A program made the translations under genes and the position numbers. Positions 17,823 to 27,094 of a DNA stretch of 64,000 nucleotides are shown here, one piece after another. This DNA is from Candidatus Bathyarchaeia archaeon (lineage in GTDB: Archaea; Thermoproteota; Bathyarchaeia; Bathyarchaeales; DTEX01). Every line of letters starts with the position of its first letter. Position 1 is the first letter of the stretch. The stretch spans positions 1 through 64,000 of the forward strand of contig JAVZNR010000003.1 in assembly GCA_038882715.1 (NCBI GenBank). The letters are read 5' to 3'. The notes under the pieces are model-generated. The model did not search any database, was not told the DNA's origin, and worked only from the letters and a program-made list of their open reading frames with translations.

Positions 17823-18801
17823 CCCTAACGCCCTCCCGGCTCATACATGTTATGAACGCTCTTCCACCTGCGCTCCTAATAGCCTCAACGATTTGATCAG
17901 TTTTCCCTGGAGGGGACAACGCTATGATGCAGCCTCCTCCGCCAGCTCCGGTTAGCTTCGCGCCGAGCGCCCCAGCCCTCCTAGCGGCGTAAATAAGCCT
18001 GTCGAGCATTTCGTTGGATACGCCTAAGGCGCATAGGAGCGCGTGGTTGATGTTCATTAGGTCACCTATGGTCTCAAGGTCGCCGTTTTGGAGGGCTTTA
18101 ACGCCTAGGTCAACTATGGCTTCGCCTGAATCCATTATCCTATCCACCACATTTGGATAGCGCTTCCTTACCTCGCTGACACGTAGAACCATTTCTCCGG
18201 TTATCCGCTTAACACATGTGTCACCGATGATCAGCGGTAGATCTAGCTTGGCGTCAAGGCGCCTTATGCCCTCGCCTTTACGGTAAACTATGAGCCCGCC
18301 GTAGGTTGATATTGCCGGGTCAACGCCGGACGGGTTCTCGTGGACTGTTCTCTCGGCTTCAAACGCGGCTCTAAAAATATCGTCTTCACCAACATTTAGT
18401 TCGAGAAGGCTGCTCACAGCGGCTGCAGAAGCCACGGAGACAGCGGCCGATGAGCCCAGCCCAGCTGCAACCGGGATTAAGGAGTCAACCTCTATTCTGA
18501 CCCCCAAATTACCTTCCCCTGCAAGCGACAGAATTTTTCTGGCTGCGACGTATATTGGCAGAAGTCTCTCCCCGCCCTCTAGGCCCCCCATGATCGGCTG
18601 ATAGGCTCCGTCGATTGTGAATAATCCTGAGACGCGCATAGATTTAGATTCAACAATTATTCTTCCGCTGTTCTCTGGCCTCGCGGTGGCGTAAGCCCTC
18701 AGGTTTATCGCCATAACTACCGATGGCTTACCGTAGACGACGAAGTGTTCGCCGAATAAAATAACCTTCGCCGGAGCTGAAGCCTTAGATAGGCTCTTCA
18801 A
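17812..18801 (-). CDS. mvk: Mevalonate kinase (GHMP family)
   Basis: 329 residues. The GHMP ATP-binding motif PVAAGLGSSAAVSVA is at about 111-125, the N-terminal APAKVILFGEHFVVYG is diagnostic for mevalonate kinase, and GAKLTGAGGGGC is the third motif. It phosphorylates mevalonate at the 5-position. It sits directly before isopentenyl phosphate kinase and 17 bp after MEMO, as in many archaea. Confidence 0.97.
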   Translation of the reverse strand: MKSLSKASAPAKVILFGEHFVVYGKPSVVMAINLRAYATARPENSGRIIVESKSMRVSGLFTIDGAYQPIMGGLEGGERLLPIYVAARKILSLAGEGNLGVRIEVDSLIPVAAGLGSSAAVSVASAAAVSSLLELNVGEDDIFRAAFEAERTVHENPSGVDPAISTYGGLIVYRKGEGIRRLDAKLDLPLIIGDTCVKRITGEMVLRVSEVRKRYPNVVDRIMDSGEAIVDLGVKALQNGDLETIGDLMNINHALLCALGVSNEMLDRLIYAARRAGALGAKLTGAGGGGCIIALSPPGKTDQIVEAIRSAGGRAFITCMSREGVRVEQ

Positions 18802-18818
18802 ATGGGGCCCCTTTTCTT

Positions 18819-19703
18819 CTACCTGCTTATCATGATGGCGGCGTAACCTACGACTGCGGATTTGTCTCCCGTTATGTCTCCGCTAGTCTTATAGCTGAGC
18901 AGCTCAGCGCTCTTGGCGCCAACCTCCTTCGCGGCGGATACTAAGGCTACCACTGGGCCGTAGCCGCAGGCGGTTATATTACACGACTCTAAAATTGAGT
19001 AGAAGAGCTCCTCGTTAAGCTGTATGACCGCTTTTATGGCCTCCATGTCCTTCTCATATGCCTGCCTATGCGGCTCATAGTGGGTCCAATCCGTTGAAGC
19101 TATTATGGCAGCGTTCCTGTTCTGTATGGCTTTAGCCAGCGCTCTGCCAACTTCTCGCCCAGTCTCCAGATCCTGCATTAGAAAGCATATTGGAACAAAC
19201 TTGAACGATAAGCCAGCTAGACCATAAATGTACTGTAGGAAAGGCAGCTGAACCTCTATTGAATGCTCGTAGGCGTGCGCTGAATCATCCACATCAATTA
19301 TGTCTGATTGGCGGAGAACCTCTTTGGCCAGATCGCTGTCAACCTCAACGTCTCCGAGGGGTGTGCGCCACACACCCTGATCCATTATGGCAACGCCGCT
19401 TCCAATACCTTGATGGTTCGGCCCCAAAATAACGAAGACGTCAACTTTTCCGTCTAGGGCTAGGCGGTAATACGCGTTAGCGGCCACCGGGCCGGAATAC
19501 ATGTAGCCCGCGTGGGGGCATATGAGGCCAACTATGTTTCTGGGGCCTTTTTCAGCCACGGCCGGAACCTTGCCCGGGCCGAACCTATGTGTGAAGCACT
19601 CCTCTATCTGCCTACTTAAGGAGGTTTTTGAGCCAGCGTAAAAGCTCCCAGCATACTTTGCATACCTGATTTTAGGTGACAGAGTATTCTCCTCCGTAAT
19701 CAA
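18819..19703 (-). CDS. MEMO1 family protein
   Basis: 294 residues of the MEMO family, which shares the fold of extradiol (LigB-like) dioxygenases. AGSFYAGS, CPHAGYMYSGPVAANAY, ILGPNHQG, AYEHSIEVQLPFLQ and STDWTHYEP place the conserved histidines and cysteine. The biochemical role in archaea is unresolved; its invariant position between S2 and mevalonate kinase is widespread. The start is uncertain because it opens with TTG and the sequence before KIRYAKYAGSF is not conserved. Confidence 0.93.
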   Translation of the reverse strand: MITEENTLSPKIRYAKYAGSFYAGSKTSLSRQIEECFTHRFGPGKVPAVAEKGPRNIVGLICPHAGYMYSGPVAANAYYRLALDGKVDVFVILGPNHQGIGSGVAIMDQGVWRTPLGDVEVDSDLAKEVLRQSDIIDVDDSAHAYEHSIEVQLPFLQYIYGLAGLSFKFVPICFLMQDLETGREVGRALAKAIQNRNAAIIASTDWTHYEPHRQAYEKDMEAIKAVIQLNEELFYSILESCNITACGYGPVVALVSAAKEVGAKSAELLSYKTSGDITGDKSAVVGYAAIMISR

Positions 19704-19759
19704 TCTAGAATAAGGGTTCTCCGAAAATATAAAGTGTTAGCTTAAAAAAATAGGGTTTT

Positions 19760-20443
19760 TCAGATGTTCTCCTGCTGAGCCTGAGTTTTCTCGACGAGCT
19801 TAACCTCAAACTCGTCTATTGGCACTGGAAGGTCTCCGTCGGGCGGGATCTCACCCCTCTCGCGTAAAATCTGCCTGGCCAGCAGCCAGTATATTACTGC
19901 GAGGGCTCTTCTACCCTTATTATTTGTCGGTATAATCAGATCTATGTTTGTGAAATCGTTATCCGTACTGCATAAAGCCACAACCGGTATGCCTATTTTA
20001 ACGGCTTCCCTAATGGCTTGAGCATCCGCGCGTGGATCTGAAACCAGAACAACGTCCGGCTCAATCCTGCCGGGGTAAAGCGGGTTCAAGAACAATCCCG
20101 GAATGAATCTTCCAAGAATAGGTGTCGCCTTAGTGTACTCGCAGAACTTTGCGACGGGCTCTCTGGCATAGAGCCTAACGGCTGTTGCAGCGACCTTCGG
20201 CGGATCAAATCTGCTGAGGAACTTTGCCGCGATCCTTATTCGCTCATCAATCTTCTTTATATCCAGGACAAATAAGCCGTCGCCCCTAACCTTATAGATG
20301 AAGGGCTCCATATCCCTAGTCTTAATCTTTGTTCCAATGTGTACTCCAGCCGAGAGGAGGACGTCTTGCGGCAGAAGAAGGGCTTCAGCGGCCACGGCAT
20401 CTGTCTCATCTTTAGTTTTATCTTCAGGCATCAATATCTTCAT
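19760..20443 (-). CDS. rps2: Small ribosomal subunit protein S2
   Basis: 227 residues. LLSAGVHIGTKIKTRDMEPFIY, GRFIPGLFLNP and the EPDVVLVSDPRADAQAIREA segment are typical archaeal S2/SA. It binds the 16S rRNA head-body junction. It is 11 bp after enolase in the same operon; a slightly larger gap (56 bp) separates it from MEMO. Confidence 0.97.
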   Translation of the reverse strand: MKILMPEDKTKDETDAVAAEALLLPQDVLLSAGVHIGTKIKTRDMEPFIYKVRGDGLFVLDIKKIDERIRIAAKFLSRFDPPKVAATAVRLYAREPVAKFCEYTKATPILGRFIPGLFLNPLYPGRIEPDVVLVSDPRADAQAIREAVKIGIPVVALCSTDNDFTNIDLIIPTNNKGRRALAVIYWLLARQILRERGEIPPDGDLPVPIDEFEVKLVEKTQAQQENI

Positions 20444-20454
20444 CCCCAGTAAAC

Positions 20455-21705
20455 CTAAACTTTTAACCTAGCCATTTTAGCTTTCTCGCCCAAGATCTCT
20501 TCAATGTATATTAGCTCATTGATTTTAGCTATTCTCTCGCCGCCTACAACGCCCGTCTTTATTATGGGGCAGCCGAAACCTACGGCTAGATGCGCGATGT
20601 GGAAGGCTGTTGTCTCACCAGACCTGTGGGAGACTATGGGCACGTAGCCGCTCTCCTTAGCGAGCCTAACCGCCTTCCAAGCACCCGTTAAGGTTCCGAC
20701 CTGATTCACCTTTATTATTATGGCGTTTCCAGACCTCTTCTCCACGCCTATCTTTAGGCGATCCTCGTTTGTAACGAATAGGTCGTCCCCGCAGATCAAG
20801 CAGCCCTTAACCTTAGATGTGAGCTCGCTGAAACCTTCGAAATCTTCCTCGTGGAATGGGTCCTCAACGTAAATAAGCCTGTATTTTCCTATTAAGTCTA
20901 AGATGTAATCTAGCTGCTCGCCCGGATCCCTTTCAACGCCCTCATTCACATATATGTACCGCTGTTTATCCGGATCCCACAATGATGATGAAGCCACATC
21001 CAGCCCAACCCTACATTCAAACCCGACTTCGCTGGATACTTCCTCACACGCCTTTGAGACAACCTCAAGCGCCTTCTCGTTAGGTATGGTTGGAGCCCAA
21101 GCCCCCTCGTCGCCCTTCCCACCAGTAAAATACGGATCCACCTTAACGAGCAAGTCTCTAACCTTCCTATGAACCCGAACGTTTGCCTCAGCCGCCGCCA
21201 TGAAGTTTGGGGCGCCTACCGGTAGGACAAGGAACTCCTGTATGTCGGGAGCTTTACCCAGAGCATGCCTCCCGCCGCCGAGGACGTTTCCAAGAGGGTA
21301 TGGCAGCTGACACGCCAGATATCCGCCCAGATATTGGAAAAGCGGCATATTATATGAGTTGGCTGCGGCGTCGGCGGCCGCCAAGGAAACCGCGTAGGCG
21401 GTGTTTCCGCCAATATTCATAAAGTTCTTTGTTCCATCCACATCATGTAGGAGTGCGTCTATCTCCTCCTGTTCGTCGGCGTTCATGCCTATGAGCTCGG
21501 GCGCGATGATCTCCTCAACCTTTCTTATGGCTTCATCAACCCCTCCCTGCGGATACGCTACGGCTTCAGCTTTCCCCTTGCTTGCGCCGCTGGGCGCCGA
21601 TGCAACGCCGAACCCATCCACAGTGGTTATCTCAACCTCAATTGTTGCTTCCCCTCTACTATTAAAGATTTTTCTGGCTTTGACATCCTCAATTAAAGTT
21701 GACAT
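20455..21705 (-). CDS. eno: Enolase
   Basis: About 416 residues. It interconverts 2-phosphoglycerate and phosphoenolpyruvate. SRGEATIEVE, GAPSGASKGKAEA, the magnesium-binding aspartate/glutamate cluster (GLDVASS, YVEDPFHEEDF, GDDLFVTN), the KVNQVGTLTGA lysine and SHRSGETT all appear in order. ATG 21705 has GAGGAG at suitable distance; GTG 21714 would place the Shine-Dalgarno too close. Placement between RpoN and S2 is the conserved archaeal arrangement. Confidence 0.97.
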   Translation of the reverse strand: MSTLIEDVKARKIFNSRGEATIEVEITTVDGFGVASAPSGASKGKAEAVAYPQGGVDEAIRKVEEIIAPELIGMNADEQEEIDALLHDVDGTKNFMNIGGNTAYAVSLAAADAAANSYNMPLFQYLGGYLACQLPYPLGNVLGGGRHALGKAPDIQEFLVLPVGAPNFMAAAEANVRVHRKVRDLLVKVDPYFTGGKGDEGAWAPTIPNEKALEVVSKACEEVSSEVGFECRVGLDVASSSLWDPDKQRYIYVNEGVERDPGEQLDYILDLIGKYRLIYVEDPFHEEDFEGFSELTSKVKGCLICGDDLFVTNEDRLKIGVEKRSGNAIIIKVNQVGTLTGAWKAVRLAKESGYVPIVSHRSGETTAFHIAHLAVGFGCPIIKTGVVGGERIAKINELIYIEEILGEKAKMARLKV

Positions 21706-21710
21706 ATTTA

Positions 21711-21929
21711 TCACTGCTCCTCAACCTCAGCCATCTTCTCATAAAACCTTATTATATCATCTATTATTTCAATATGCGAGAGAAGCATGCGCCTACAACA
21801 GTAGCGCGTTAAACCCAAACTATCTAAAACTTTACCCGGATGCTCTCCGCTCTTAACTCTCCTAGCGAACTCCTCCCATTTATCTCCAATAAGCTTACCG
21901 CATGTGAAACATCTAACCGGGATTATCAT
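21711..21929 (-). CDS. rpoN: RNA polymerase subunit N (Rpb10)
   Basis: About 72 residues from ATG 21929 ([12 protein letters not shown]), the canonical start of the family. The unusual zinc ligand set CFTCG plus adjacent CC in TRYCCRRML is present. It lies in the assembly platform with subunits D, L and P. Upstream in-frame ATGs at 21938 and 21965 would add short non-conserved extensions. The rpoK gene that commonly follows it in other archaea is missing; enolase follows directly. Confidence 0.96.
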   Translation of the reverse strand: MIIPVRCFTCGKLIGDKWEEFARRVKSGEHPGKVLDSLGLTRYCCRRMLLSHIEIIDDIIRFYEKMAEVEEQ

Positions 21930-21961
21930 ATCACTCATCCTTCCTAAAAGTAAGCAATATT

Positions 21962-22390
21962 TCACCTATAACTCTTCTGGTCCCTGGCCCTAGCGCCTGG
22001 GCCGCCAAACTTTTTAGGTTCCTTTCTCCTCGGGTCCCCAGCTATCAGCGTCCTATCGAACTTTAGGAAGGCGGATTTCAGGGATGCGCTCTTAGTCCAT
22101 TTTACAAGCGCCCTTGCGATAGCCATCCTAGCCGCTTCAGCCTGCCCCATGAAGCCGCCTCCCGCAACGTCGACGTTTATATCCAAGTCCTTCCAGACAT
22201 CTTCGCCGGCTTCCATAAGCACCTCTAGAATCTTTAAACGTGCAACTTCAGGCTCGTATATTTCTAAAGGTATATTGTTGATGCGGATCCTACCCATACC
22301 GGGCTTAACTACAGCCCTCGCTATGGCCGTTTTCCGTTTTCCGCTCACAACTAAAACTTTCTTCGCGGGTAAAGCTGGCATCACATCCAC
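21962..22390 (-). CDS. rps9: Small ribosomal subunit protein S9
   Basis: 142 residues. [39 protein letters not shown] and the basic [17 protein letters not shown] tail, whose last residues reach the P-site tRNA, are diagnostic. It lies 7 bp after L13 in the same operon. Confidence 0.97.
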   Translation of the reverse strand: MDVMPALPAKKVLVVSGKRKTAIARAVVKPGMGRIRINNIPLEIYEPEVARLKILEVLMEAGEDVWKDLDINVDVAGGGFMGQAEAARMAIARALVKWTKSASLKSAFLKFDRTLIAGDPRRKEPKKFGGPGARARDQKSYR

Positions 22391-22397
22391 CTCCCAC

Positions 22398-22844
22398 TCA
22401 ACCGATAATGTACTTAGATAGCTCGGAGACCGTTATACGCGGCCCCCTCAACCTGCTGGCGTCGGCTTCTGGTATGGTTTCCATAGGCTTACCCTTAAGA
22501 TCCTCCGGCACACTCATATAGACTCTCAGCCTTTTTAAGGCTTCTCTTCCACGAGGCTGCTTGTAAGGCAACATTCCACGTATAGCCCTCTTAACTATGC
22601 GGTCTGGTCTCCTGGGGTGTAGAGGCCCCCTTCCAGGGTGCCCTATCTGAAGGTAATCGTGATACTGCTGAATTATCCTATATTTATCGCCAGATATAAC
22701 CGCGCCCTCAGCGTTCACAACTATAATCTTCTCTCCGTTGAGAAGCCTCTTAGCGATCACGCTAGCCATCCTTCCGAGCACAAGACCCTTCGCATCAATT
22801 ATAGTTATTTTACCGCTGTCTTGACCGCTCAACTGCCCTTTCAC
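22398..22844 (-). CDS. rpl13: Large ribosomal subunit protein L13
   Basis: 148 residues. [47 protein letters not shown] are archaeal/eukaryal L13 signatures. The GTG start overlaps the L18e stop (GTGA), indicating coupled translation. Confidence 0.97.
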   Translation of the reverse strand: MKGQLSGQDSGKITIIDAKGLVLGRMASVIAKRLLNGEKIIVVNAEGAVISGDKYRIIQQYHDYLQIGHPGRGPLHPRRPDRIVKRAIRGMLPYKQPRGREALKRLRVYMSVPEDLKGKPMETIPEADASRLRGPRITVSELSKYIIG

Positions 22845-23203
22845 CCAATTATCTTAACATTTGAGCCTTTAGGATTCAATTCTATAAGCTCAGGTATGGA
22901 TAAACATTTCCCTTTAGCGTCAACTATTTTTTGGCGCGCCTGCCTCGAGAAGTCGAATGCGGCAACCGTAACCGAATGTGTAAGTAAACCAGACCCTAAA
23001 ACCTTTCCTGGAACAACAACCACGTCGCCATCCTGCGTGTAGCGGTTTATCCGGCTTAAGTTGACCGCCACTCGTCTTCTGCGCGGCTTAGAGAGATGTT
23101 CGGCCACGGTTCTCCATATTCTGGCATTATTCTTCCTAGCAGCCTTCCTCAACGTGTACAGTAATCTTATCAGGTTAGGGTTTGTAGTCTTCACGCTCCT
23201 CAT
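22841..23203 (-). CDS. rpl18e: Large ribosomal subunit protein L18e
   Basis: 120 residues of the L15/L18e family: TNPNLIRLLYTLRKAARKN, the basic RRRRVAVNLSRINRYT region, and VVVPGKVLGSG. Its start overlaps the RpoD stop (ATGA). Found only in archaea and eukaryotes. Confidence 0.97.
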   Translation of the reverse strand: MRSVKTTNPNLIRLLYTLRKAARKNNARIWRTVAEHLSKPRRRRVAVNLSRINRYTQDGDVVVVPGKVLGSGLLTHSVTVAAFDFSRQARQKIVDAKGKCLSIPELIELNPKGSNVKIIG

Positions 23204-24015
23204 TCCCTCAACCCCTCAAGCAGCTTCATAAATTCAGTAAACTTCTCCTCATAGATTTTTAACGCCTCAAAAATTATGCGCTCCACGGGTAAGGAACCTG
23301 TTGACTCAACATAAAATATGAATGTGGTGTCATCCCAGCTTACCTGTATCGGTGGGGGCTTAATCCTGCAGACCCTGACGCAGTCCGTGCATAGCGTGCA
23401 CTCCATCTCCCTTACGACGACAACCTTATCTCCCTCTTTGGCGAAAACCTTTCTCGGGCAGATTTCAACGCATTTCCCGCATCCATCGCACCGGGCATAA
23501 TCTATATTCACTATCGGCTTATACCTGTAGGTGCAGGCTGAAACAGGCTGCCACTTAGCGTGATCCTTCCCTCTGCCAAGCTTAGCATATGCCTCAAGCA
23601 TTATTTTTTGCCCAGGCGCGAGCTTAACCACCGGGATCTTGTCGCTTACCGGAACTATGTTTGGGTTTTCTGAAACAAGGTCTCCGGAGTAAACTGTGCG
23701 CACACTGCCCTTAGCCTCAACGTTAAGCGTTAATACCGCTCTACAAAGAGGGCAACCCAACTCGCTTTTACAGGTACATTTTTCAGGAAGATTGTAGGAG
23801 TCTAAATCCGTCTTTAGGGGTATTAAACCAAGCCTTAAAGCGAGAACCTCATCATGTAGAACCGACGAGTTCTCATATATTACAATATCGTCTATGGCCA
23901 TCGTCGGGACTTCAGATAGAATTATTCTTCTAAGCGTGTTGGCCAGTGAAGGGTTTATACCCTCAATTATGAAATGTGCTGTTAAATCGCTCCTCTCAAG
24001 CACTGTTACGCGCAT
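23200..24015 (-). CDS. rpoD: RNA polymerase subunit D (Rpb3/alpha-like) with ferredoxin-like domain
   Basis: 271 residues. The N- and C-terminal alpha-like dimerisation segments (NTLRRIILSEVPTMAIDDI, and the final LKIYEEKFTEF helix) flank a ferredoxin-like insert with two complete C-x2-C-x2-C-x3-C motifs: CDGCGKCVEIC and CTLCTDCVRVC. This implies up to two [4Fe-4S] clusters. A separate CTCKSELGCPLC segment in the first half could bind zinc. D pairs with subunit L in the assembly platform. A 115-bp gap after S11 may hold an additional promoter. Confidence 0.97.
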   Translation of the reverse strand: MRVTVLERSDLTAHFIIEGINPSLANTLRRIILSEVPTMAIDDIVIYENSSVLHDEVLALRLGLIPLKTDLDSYNLPEKCTCKSELGCPLCRAVLTLNVEAKGSVRTVYSGDLVSENPNIVPVSDKIPVVKLAPGQKIMLEAYAKLGRGKDHAKWQPVSACTYRYKPIVNIDYARCDGCGKCVEICPRKVFAKEGDKVVVVREMECTLCTDCVRVCRIKPPPIQVSWDDTTFIFYVESTGSLPVERIIFEALKIYEEKFTEFMKLLEGLRE

Positions 24016-24130
24016 AGTCTAGTTCCTCTACGCTGACGGAACATTAAGCAATACTATATTGCTCCTCACATAAGAGCGCAGAGAAATATTTCAACCTTTC
24101 CCCTGAAAACACCCTCTGTAGGCTTAAGGC

Positions 24131-24535
24131 TTATACTCTTCTACCCCTACGCCCACCAGGACGCCTACATCCATCATGAGGAAGCGGCGTAACCTCTTCT
24201 ATGCGCCCAATCATTTTGAAGCCAGCTCTGGCAAGAGCCCTTATAGCCGCCTGAGCCCCTGGGCCAGGCGTCCTAGGCCCGGTTCCTCCGGGCGCGCGAA
24301 CCTTTATGTGTATGGCGTTTATACCTTTATCTTTAGCCACCTGCGCCGCGTATGCGGCTGCCCTCATAGCCGCGTATGGCGTGGACTCCTGCCTATCGGC
24401 TTTAACAAACATTCCTCCGGAGGCCCTTGCAATTGTCTCTGCGCCGGATAGGTCAGTTATATGAACTATCGTATTGTTATATGAGCTATATACGTGGGCT
24501 ACACCCCACCTTAAATCGGACTTCCTGCTGCTCAT
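24131..24535 (-). CDS. rps11: Small ribosomal subunit protein S11
   Basis: 134 residues. [43 protein letters not shown] and the C-terminal [14 protein letters not shown] are diagnostic. Its ATG overlaps the S4 stop by 4 bp. Confidence 0.97.
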   Translation of the reverse strand: MSSRKSDLRWGVAHVYSSYNNTIVHITDLSGAETIARASGGMFVKADRQESTPYAAMRAAAYAAQVAKDKGINAIHIKVRAPGGTGPRTPGPGAQAAIRALARAGFKMIGRIEEVTPLPHDGCRRPGGRRGRRV

Positions 24536-25086
24536 CCTGCCCTCACACCTCCCTCAGCTTTAGGCGCGGCCTCTATAGATATTCTTAATGGATGATCCGG
24601 ATTGCTGAGCGGGCTTGCAGGCGCATAAGTTACGCTTTCCTCCTCATCTTTAGGCACCAGGTATCCCGGCGAGTAAACAACCCTGCCATTAACAGCTATG
24701 TGGCCGTGAACTATTAGCTGGCGGGCTTGGTAGGGCGTTTTAGCCAACCCCTTCCTAAACACTATCGTCTGCAGCCTCCTCTCAAGGATATTTTCAACAG
24801 TCATGTCTAAAACATCGTCCAGCACAGCGTTCTCGGGAAGCATCCCCAGACGCTTCAGCTTACCGAGAAGCTGAGCCTCAAGTTTAACCCGGCGCTCAGC
24901 GCTCATCCCTAGCAGGGATCTGGCGACCCCTCTAAACTTTGACAGCATTGTTTTCGCACGCCAGAGTTCACGCTTATTCCTTAAGCCATACTGGCCTAGA
25001 AGCACGAGCTCATTCTGTAGGACATCGCTTCTCCAAGGGAATCTCGGCGACTCATACTTCTTTTTCGGCTTCTTTGGGTCGCCCAT
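24532..25086 (-). CDS. rps4: Small ribosomal subunit protein S4
   Basis: 184 residues. The archaeal/eukaryal N-terminus ([17 protein letters not shown]) is followed by an S4 RNA-binding domain (about 105-165: [34 protein letters not shown]). It nucleates small-subunit assembly. Five bp separate it from S13. Confidence 0.97.
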   Translation of the reverse strand: MGDPKKPKKKYESPRFPWRSDVLQNELVLLGQYGLRNKRELWRAKTMLSKFRGVARSLLGMSAERRVKLEAQLLGKLKRLGMLPENAVLDDVLDMTVENILERRLQTIVFRKGLAKTPYQARQLIVHGHIAVNGRVVYSPGYLVPKDEEESVTYAPASPLSNPDHPLRISIEAAPKAEGGVRAG

Positions 25087-25091
25087 GCGAT

Positions 25092-25544
25092 CTATCCCCT
25101 CTTCTTCTTGGCTACACCGACAGTCTTACCGGTTCTACCGGTAGTCCTAGTTCTCTGCCCGCGAACCTTAAGCCCATATGCGTGGCGGTAGCCGCGCCAA
25201 GACCACAAGGCTTTCTCGCGCTCTATGTCGGCTTTAACCTGTAGATCTATGTCTGAGGAAATTATGTGTCTGTCCTCACCTGTCTCGACGTCCTTGCGGC
25301 GGTTGAGGAGCCATGCTGGGAGACCGCTCTTATCTAAATTCTTTATGAGTTTCTCAATCTCCTCAATCTTTTCGCTAGGAAGATAACCTATACGCGTCCA
25401 GGGTGAGAGCCCCACCTTTTCAGCTATGATGCCGGCCAGCCTTAACCCTACGCCTTTAACATCACTTAGAGCGTCCACTAGGGTTTTCGACCCATCTAAA
25501 TCTCTATCTATTATGCGAACTATATGCCTGTATTCGGTCGCCAT
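25092..25544 (-). CDS. rps13: Small ribosomal subunit protein S13
   Basis: About 150 residues from ATG 25544 ([11 protein letters not shown]), the usual archaeal start. A TTG at 25571 would add nine residues. [19 protein letters not shown] contains the helix-hairpin-helix and [21 protein letters not shown] the tRNA-contacting basic tail. It is the first gene of the large superoperon running to GluRS. Confidence 0.97.
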   Translation of the reverse strand: MATEYRHIVRIIDRDLDGSKTLVDALSDVKGVGLRLAGIIAEKVGLSPWTRIGYLPSEKIEEIEKLIKNLDKSGLPAWLLNRRKDVETGEDRHIISSDIDLQVKADIEREKALWSWRGYRHAYGLKVRGQRTRTTGRTGKTVGVAKKKRG

Positions 25545-25590
25545 TCCGTTGACCTTCCACGCTTTCAGCAATTATCAAGGAAAGTGCGAC

Positions 25591-25605
25591 TTTTTATTTA
25601 AATAT
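25591..25605 (-). promoter_or_regulatory. TATA element of the S13 superoperon
   Basis: The minus strand reads a TTTAAATA-type box within an A/T-only stretch. Expected transcription start is near 25572, giving a leader of about 28 nt before ATG 25544. The rest of the 185-bp gap to 25756 shows no RNA gene I recognise. Confidence 0.5.
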
Positions 25606-25756
25606 ATCGCTTAACTCTACCCTTTAAAGCCGAGTTTTCCAGCATAGGCTATGTGCATGTAGGAAATAAACTTGTTTTGATGGAGGGTAAAACGTTGACC
25701 AAAAAGCATTAATCTTTTGTCAGCTAAAACATATATTAAGGTATGGGGGGCGGCTT

Positions 25757-25987
25757 TTGGTTTCAGCATGCGTGTTGATAAGGACTGAGCATGGAAGATT
25801 TGAGGATGTTGTTAAAGCGATGAAACAGTTAAGAGGCGTTAAAAGAGTTTTTCCAGTTTTAGGAAGATACGATGTTGTAGCGGACATTGAGGCTGCAGAC
25901 ATGAAGGAGCTGGGCTCAACGGTTCTTAGGATCGGTAGGTTGAGCGGCGTCGTCTTCACCGAGACCCTTGTGGAGATAGAGGCTTAG
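25757..25987 (+). CDS. Stand-alone RAM (Lrp/AsnC ligand-binding) domain protein, copy 1
   Basis: 76 residues forming one beta-alpha-beta-beta-alpha-beta RAM domain without the DNA-binding helix-turn-helix. SACVLIRTEHGRFEDVV and PVLGRYDVVADIEA are the ligand-cleft and oligomerisation strands. Such proteins bind amino acids or other small ligands and may pair with full-length Lrp regulators. TTG start after GGGGGGCGGC. It is tandem with a related copy 18 bp downstream. Confidence 0.85.
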   Translation: MVSACVLIRTEHGRFEDVVKAMKQLRGVKRVFPVLGRYDVVADIEAADMKELGSTVLRIGRLSGVVFTETLVEIEA

Positions 25988-26005
25988 CAATTTGGGGTGG
26001 AAGCC

Positions 26006-26230
26006 ATGTTAAACGCGTGTATATTAGTGAAGGTTGTTCCAACTAAAGCTGAAGCGGTTTTAGAAGCCATTAGGAAAGTTAGCGGCGTAAGAAAAGCGTA
26101 CTTCACATATGGAAGGTTCGATATAGTGGTTTTTCTTGAGGCAGGGGACTACGCTGACCTTAGGAAGGCGACGACTATAGTGAATGGGATAAACGGTGTG
26201 AGGAGCACCGAAACCCTAGTGGAAGCATAA
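26006..26230 (+). CDS. Stand-alone RAM domain protein, copy 2
   Basis: About 74 residues from ATG 26006, preceded by GGGGTGG; GTG 25997 would add three residues. It has the same RAM layout as copy 1, sharing ...AC(I/V)L(V/I)..., GR(F/Y)D(I/V)V and the STETLVE/TETLVE end. The two look like a diverged tandem duplication. DtdA follows after 45 bp. Confidence 0.85.
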   Translation: MLNACILVKVVPTKAEAVLEAIRKVSGVRKAYFTYGRFDIVVFLEAGDYADLRKATTIVNGINGVRSTETLVEA

Positions 26231-26275
26231 ACCGATATAACAACATACCCTTTTTTATTTTAAGGATGGAGAGAG

Positions 26276-27094
26276 ATGATATTTTTCATAGCTTCTAAAA
26301 TGGATGTCGCTGGATTAAATATAGCTAGGAAGCTCATAGAGCTGTTTGAGTTTAAAGAGGGCGATGAGCTTTTCCTCGGAAACCCGGTTTACGTGAAGAG
26401 GGTTAGGGGGTCGGAGACGGCTAAGCTCGTTTTCGTCAACGATGAGCCTGTTAAGACGCAAGACATCCCGTATCCCAGCGACCTGAAGATAGCAATATTC
26501 ATATCGAGGCACAGCAGTAGAAGCGGAACACCGACGCTGTCAGTCCACACTCCGGGAAACATCGGCGAAGCATCCCTAGGCGGAATAGCTGGAAAAGTGT
26601 CCATTTCGCCGGCAAGCGCCATGAAAGCCGCCTTGCTTGAGATGAAGAAGGCTCAGGAGGAGATGAGCCTCCCCTACGAAGTCTCCTACGAATGCACGCA
26701 TCACGGCCCCTCGCTGGATTTCCCAGCAATGTTTGTTGAGCTCGGCAGCTCAATCGACCAGTGGCGTGACCCTAAGGCTGCTGAAGCGGTTGCTAGGGGA
26801 GCTATGGCGGCGGCTGAAAACGAAAATGTTTATCCAGCGGCTTTAGGCGTCGGCGGGCAGCACTATAACGATAAGTTTACCCGAATAGCTTTAACGAGCG
26901 ATATAGCCTTCGGCCACATGATTCCAAAATACGCTTTAAGCCACCTCGATGAGCCTATGCTCAGACAGTGTATAGAGCGCACAGTTGAGAAGGTTGAAAA
27001 GATTATTTTAGACTGGAAGGGTATGAAAGGCGATGATAAAGGCAGATTAATGGAGATTATAGGGAGAATAGGCCTAAATACAGAGAAGGTTTAG
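26276..27094 (+). CDS. dtdA: D-aminoacyl-tRNA deacylase, archaeal type (DtdA/GEK1)
   Basis: 272 residues. It hydrolyses D-amino acids from mischarged tRNAs. Diagnostic segments are the early SKMDVAGLNIA, IFISRHSSRSGTPTLSVHTPGN, YECTHHGPSLDFPAMFVELGSS and LGVGGQHYNDKFT, carrying the conserved histidines. The ORF converges on L10 with the stop codons overlapping (27091-27094). Confidence 0.95.
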   Translation: MIFFIASKMDVAGLNIARKLIELFEFKEGDELFLGNPVYVKRVRGSETAKLVFVNDEPVKTQDIPYPSDLKIAIFISRHSSRSGTPTLSVHTPGNIGEASLGGIAGKVSISPASAMKAALLEMKKAQEEMSLPYEVSYECTHHGPSLDFPAMFVELGSSIDQWRDPKAAEAVARGAMAAAENENVYPAALGVGGQHYNDKFTRIALTSDIAFGHMIPKYALSHLDEPMLRQCIERTVEKVEKIILDWKGMKGDDKGRLMEIIGRIGLNTEKV

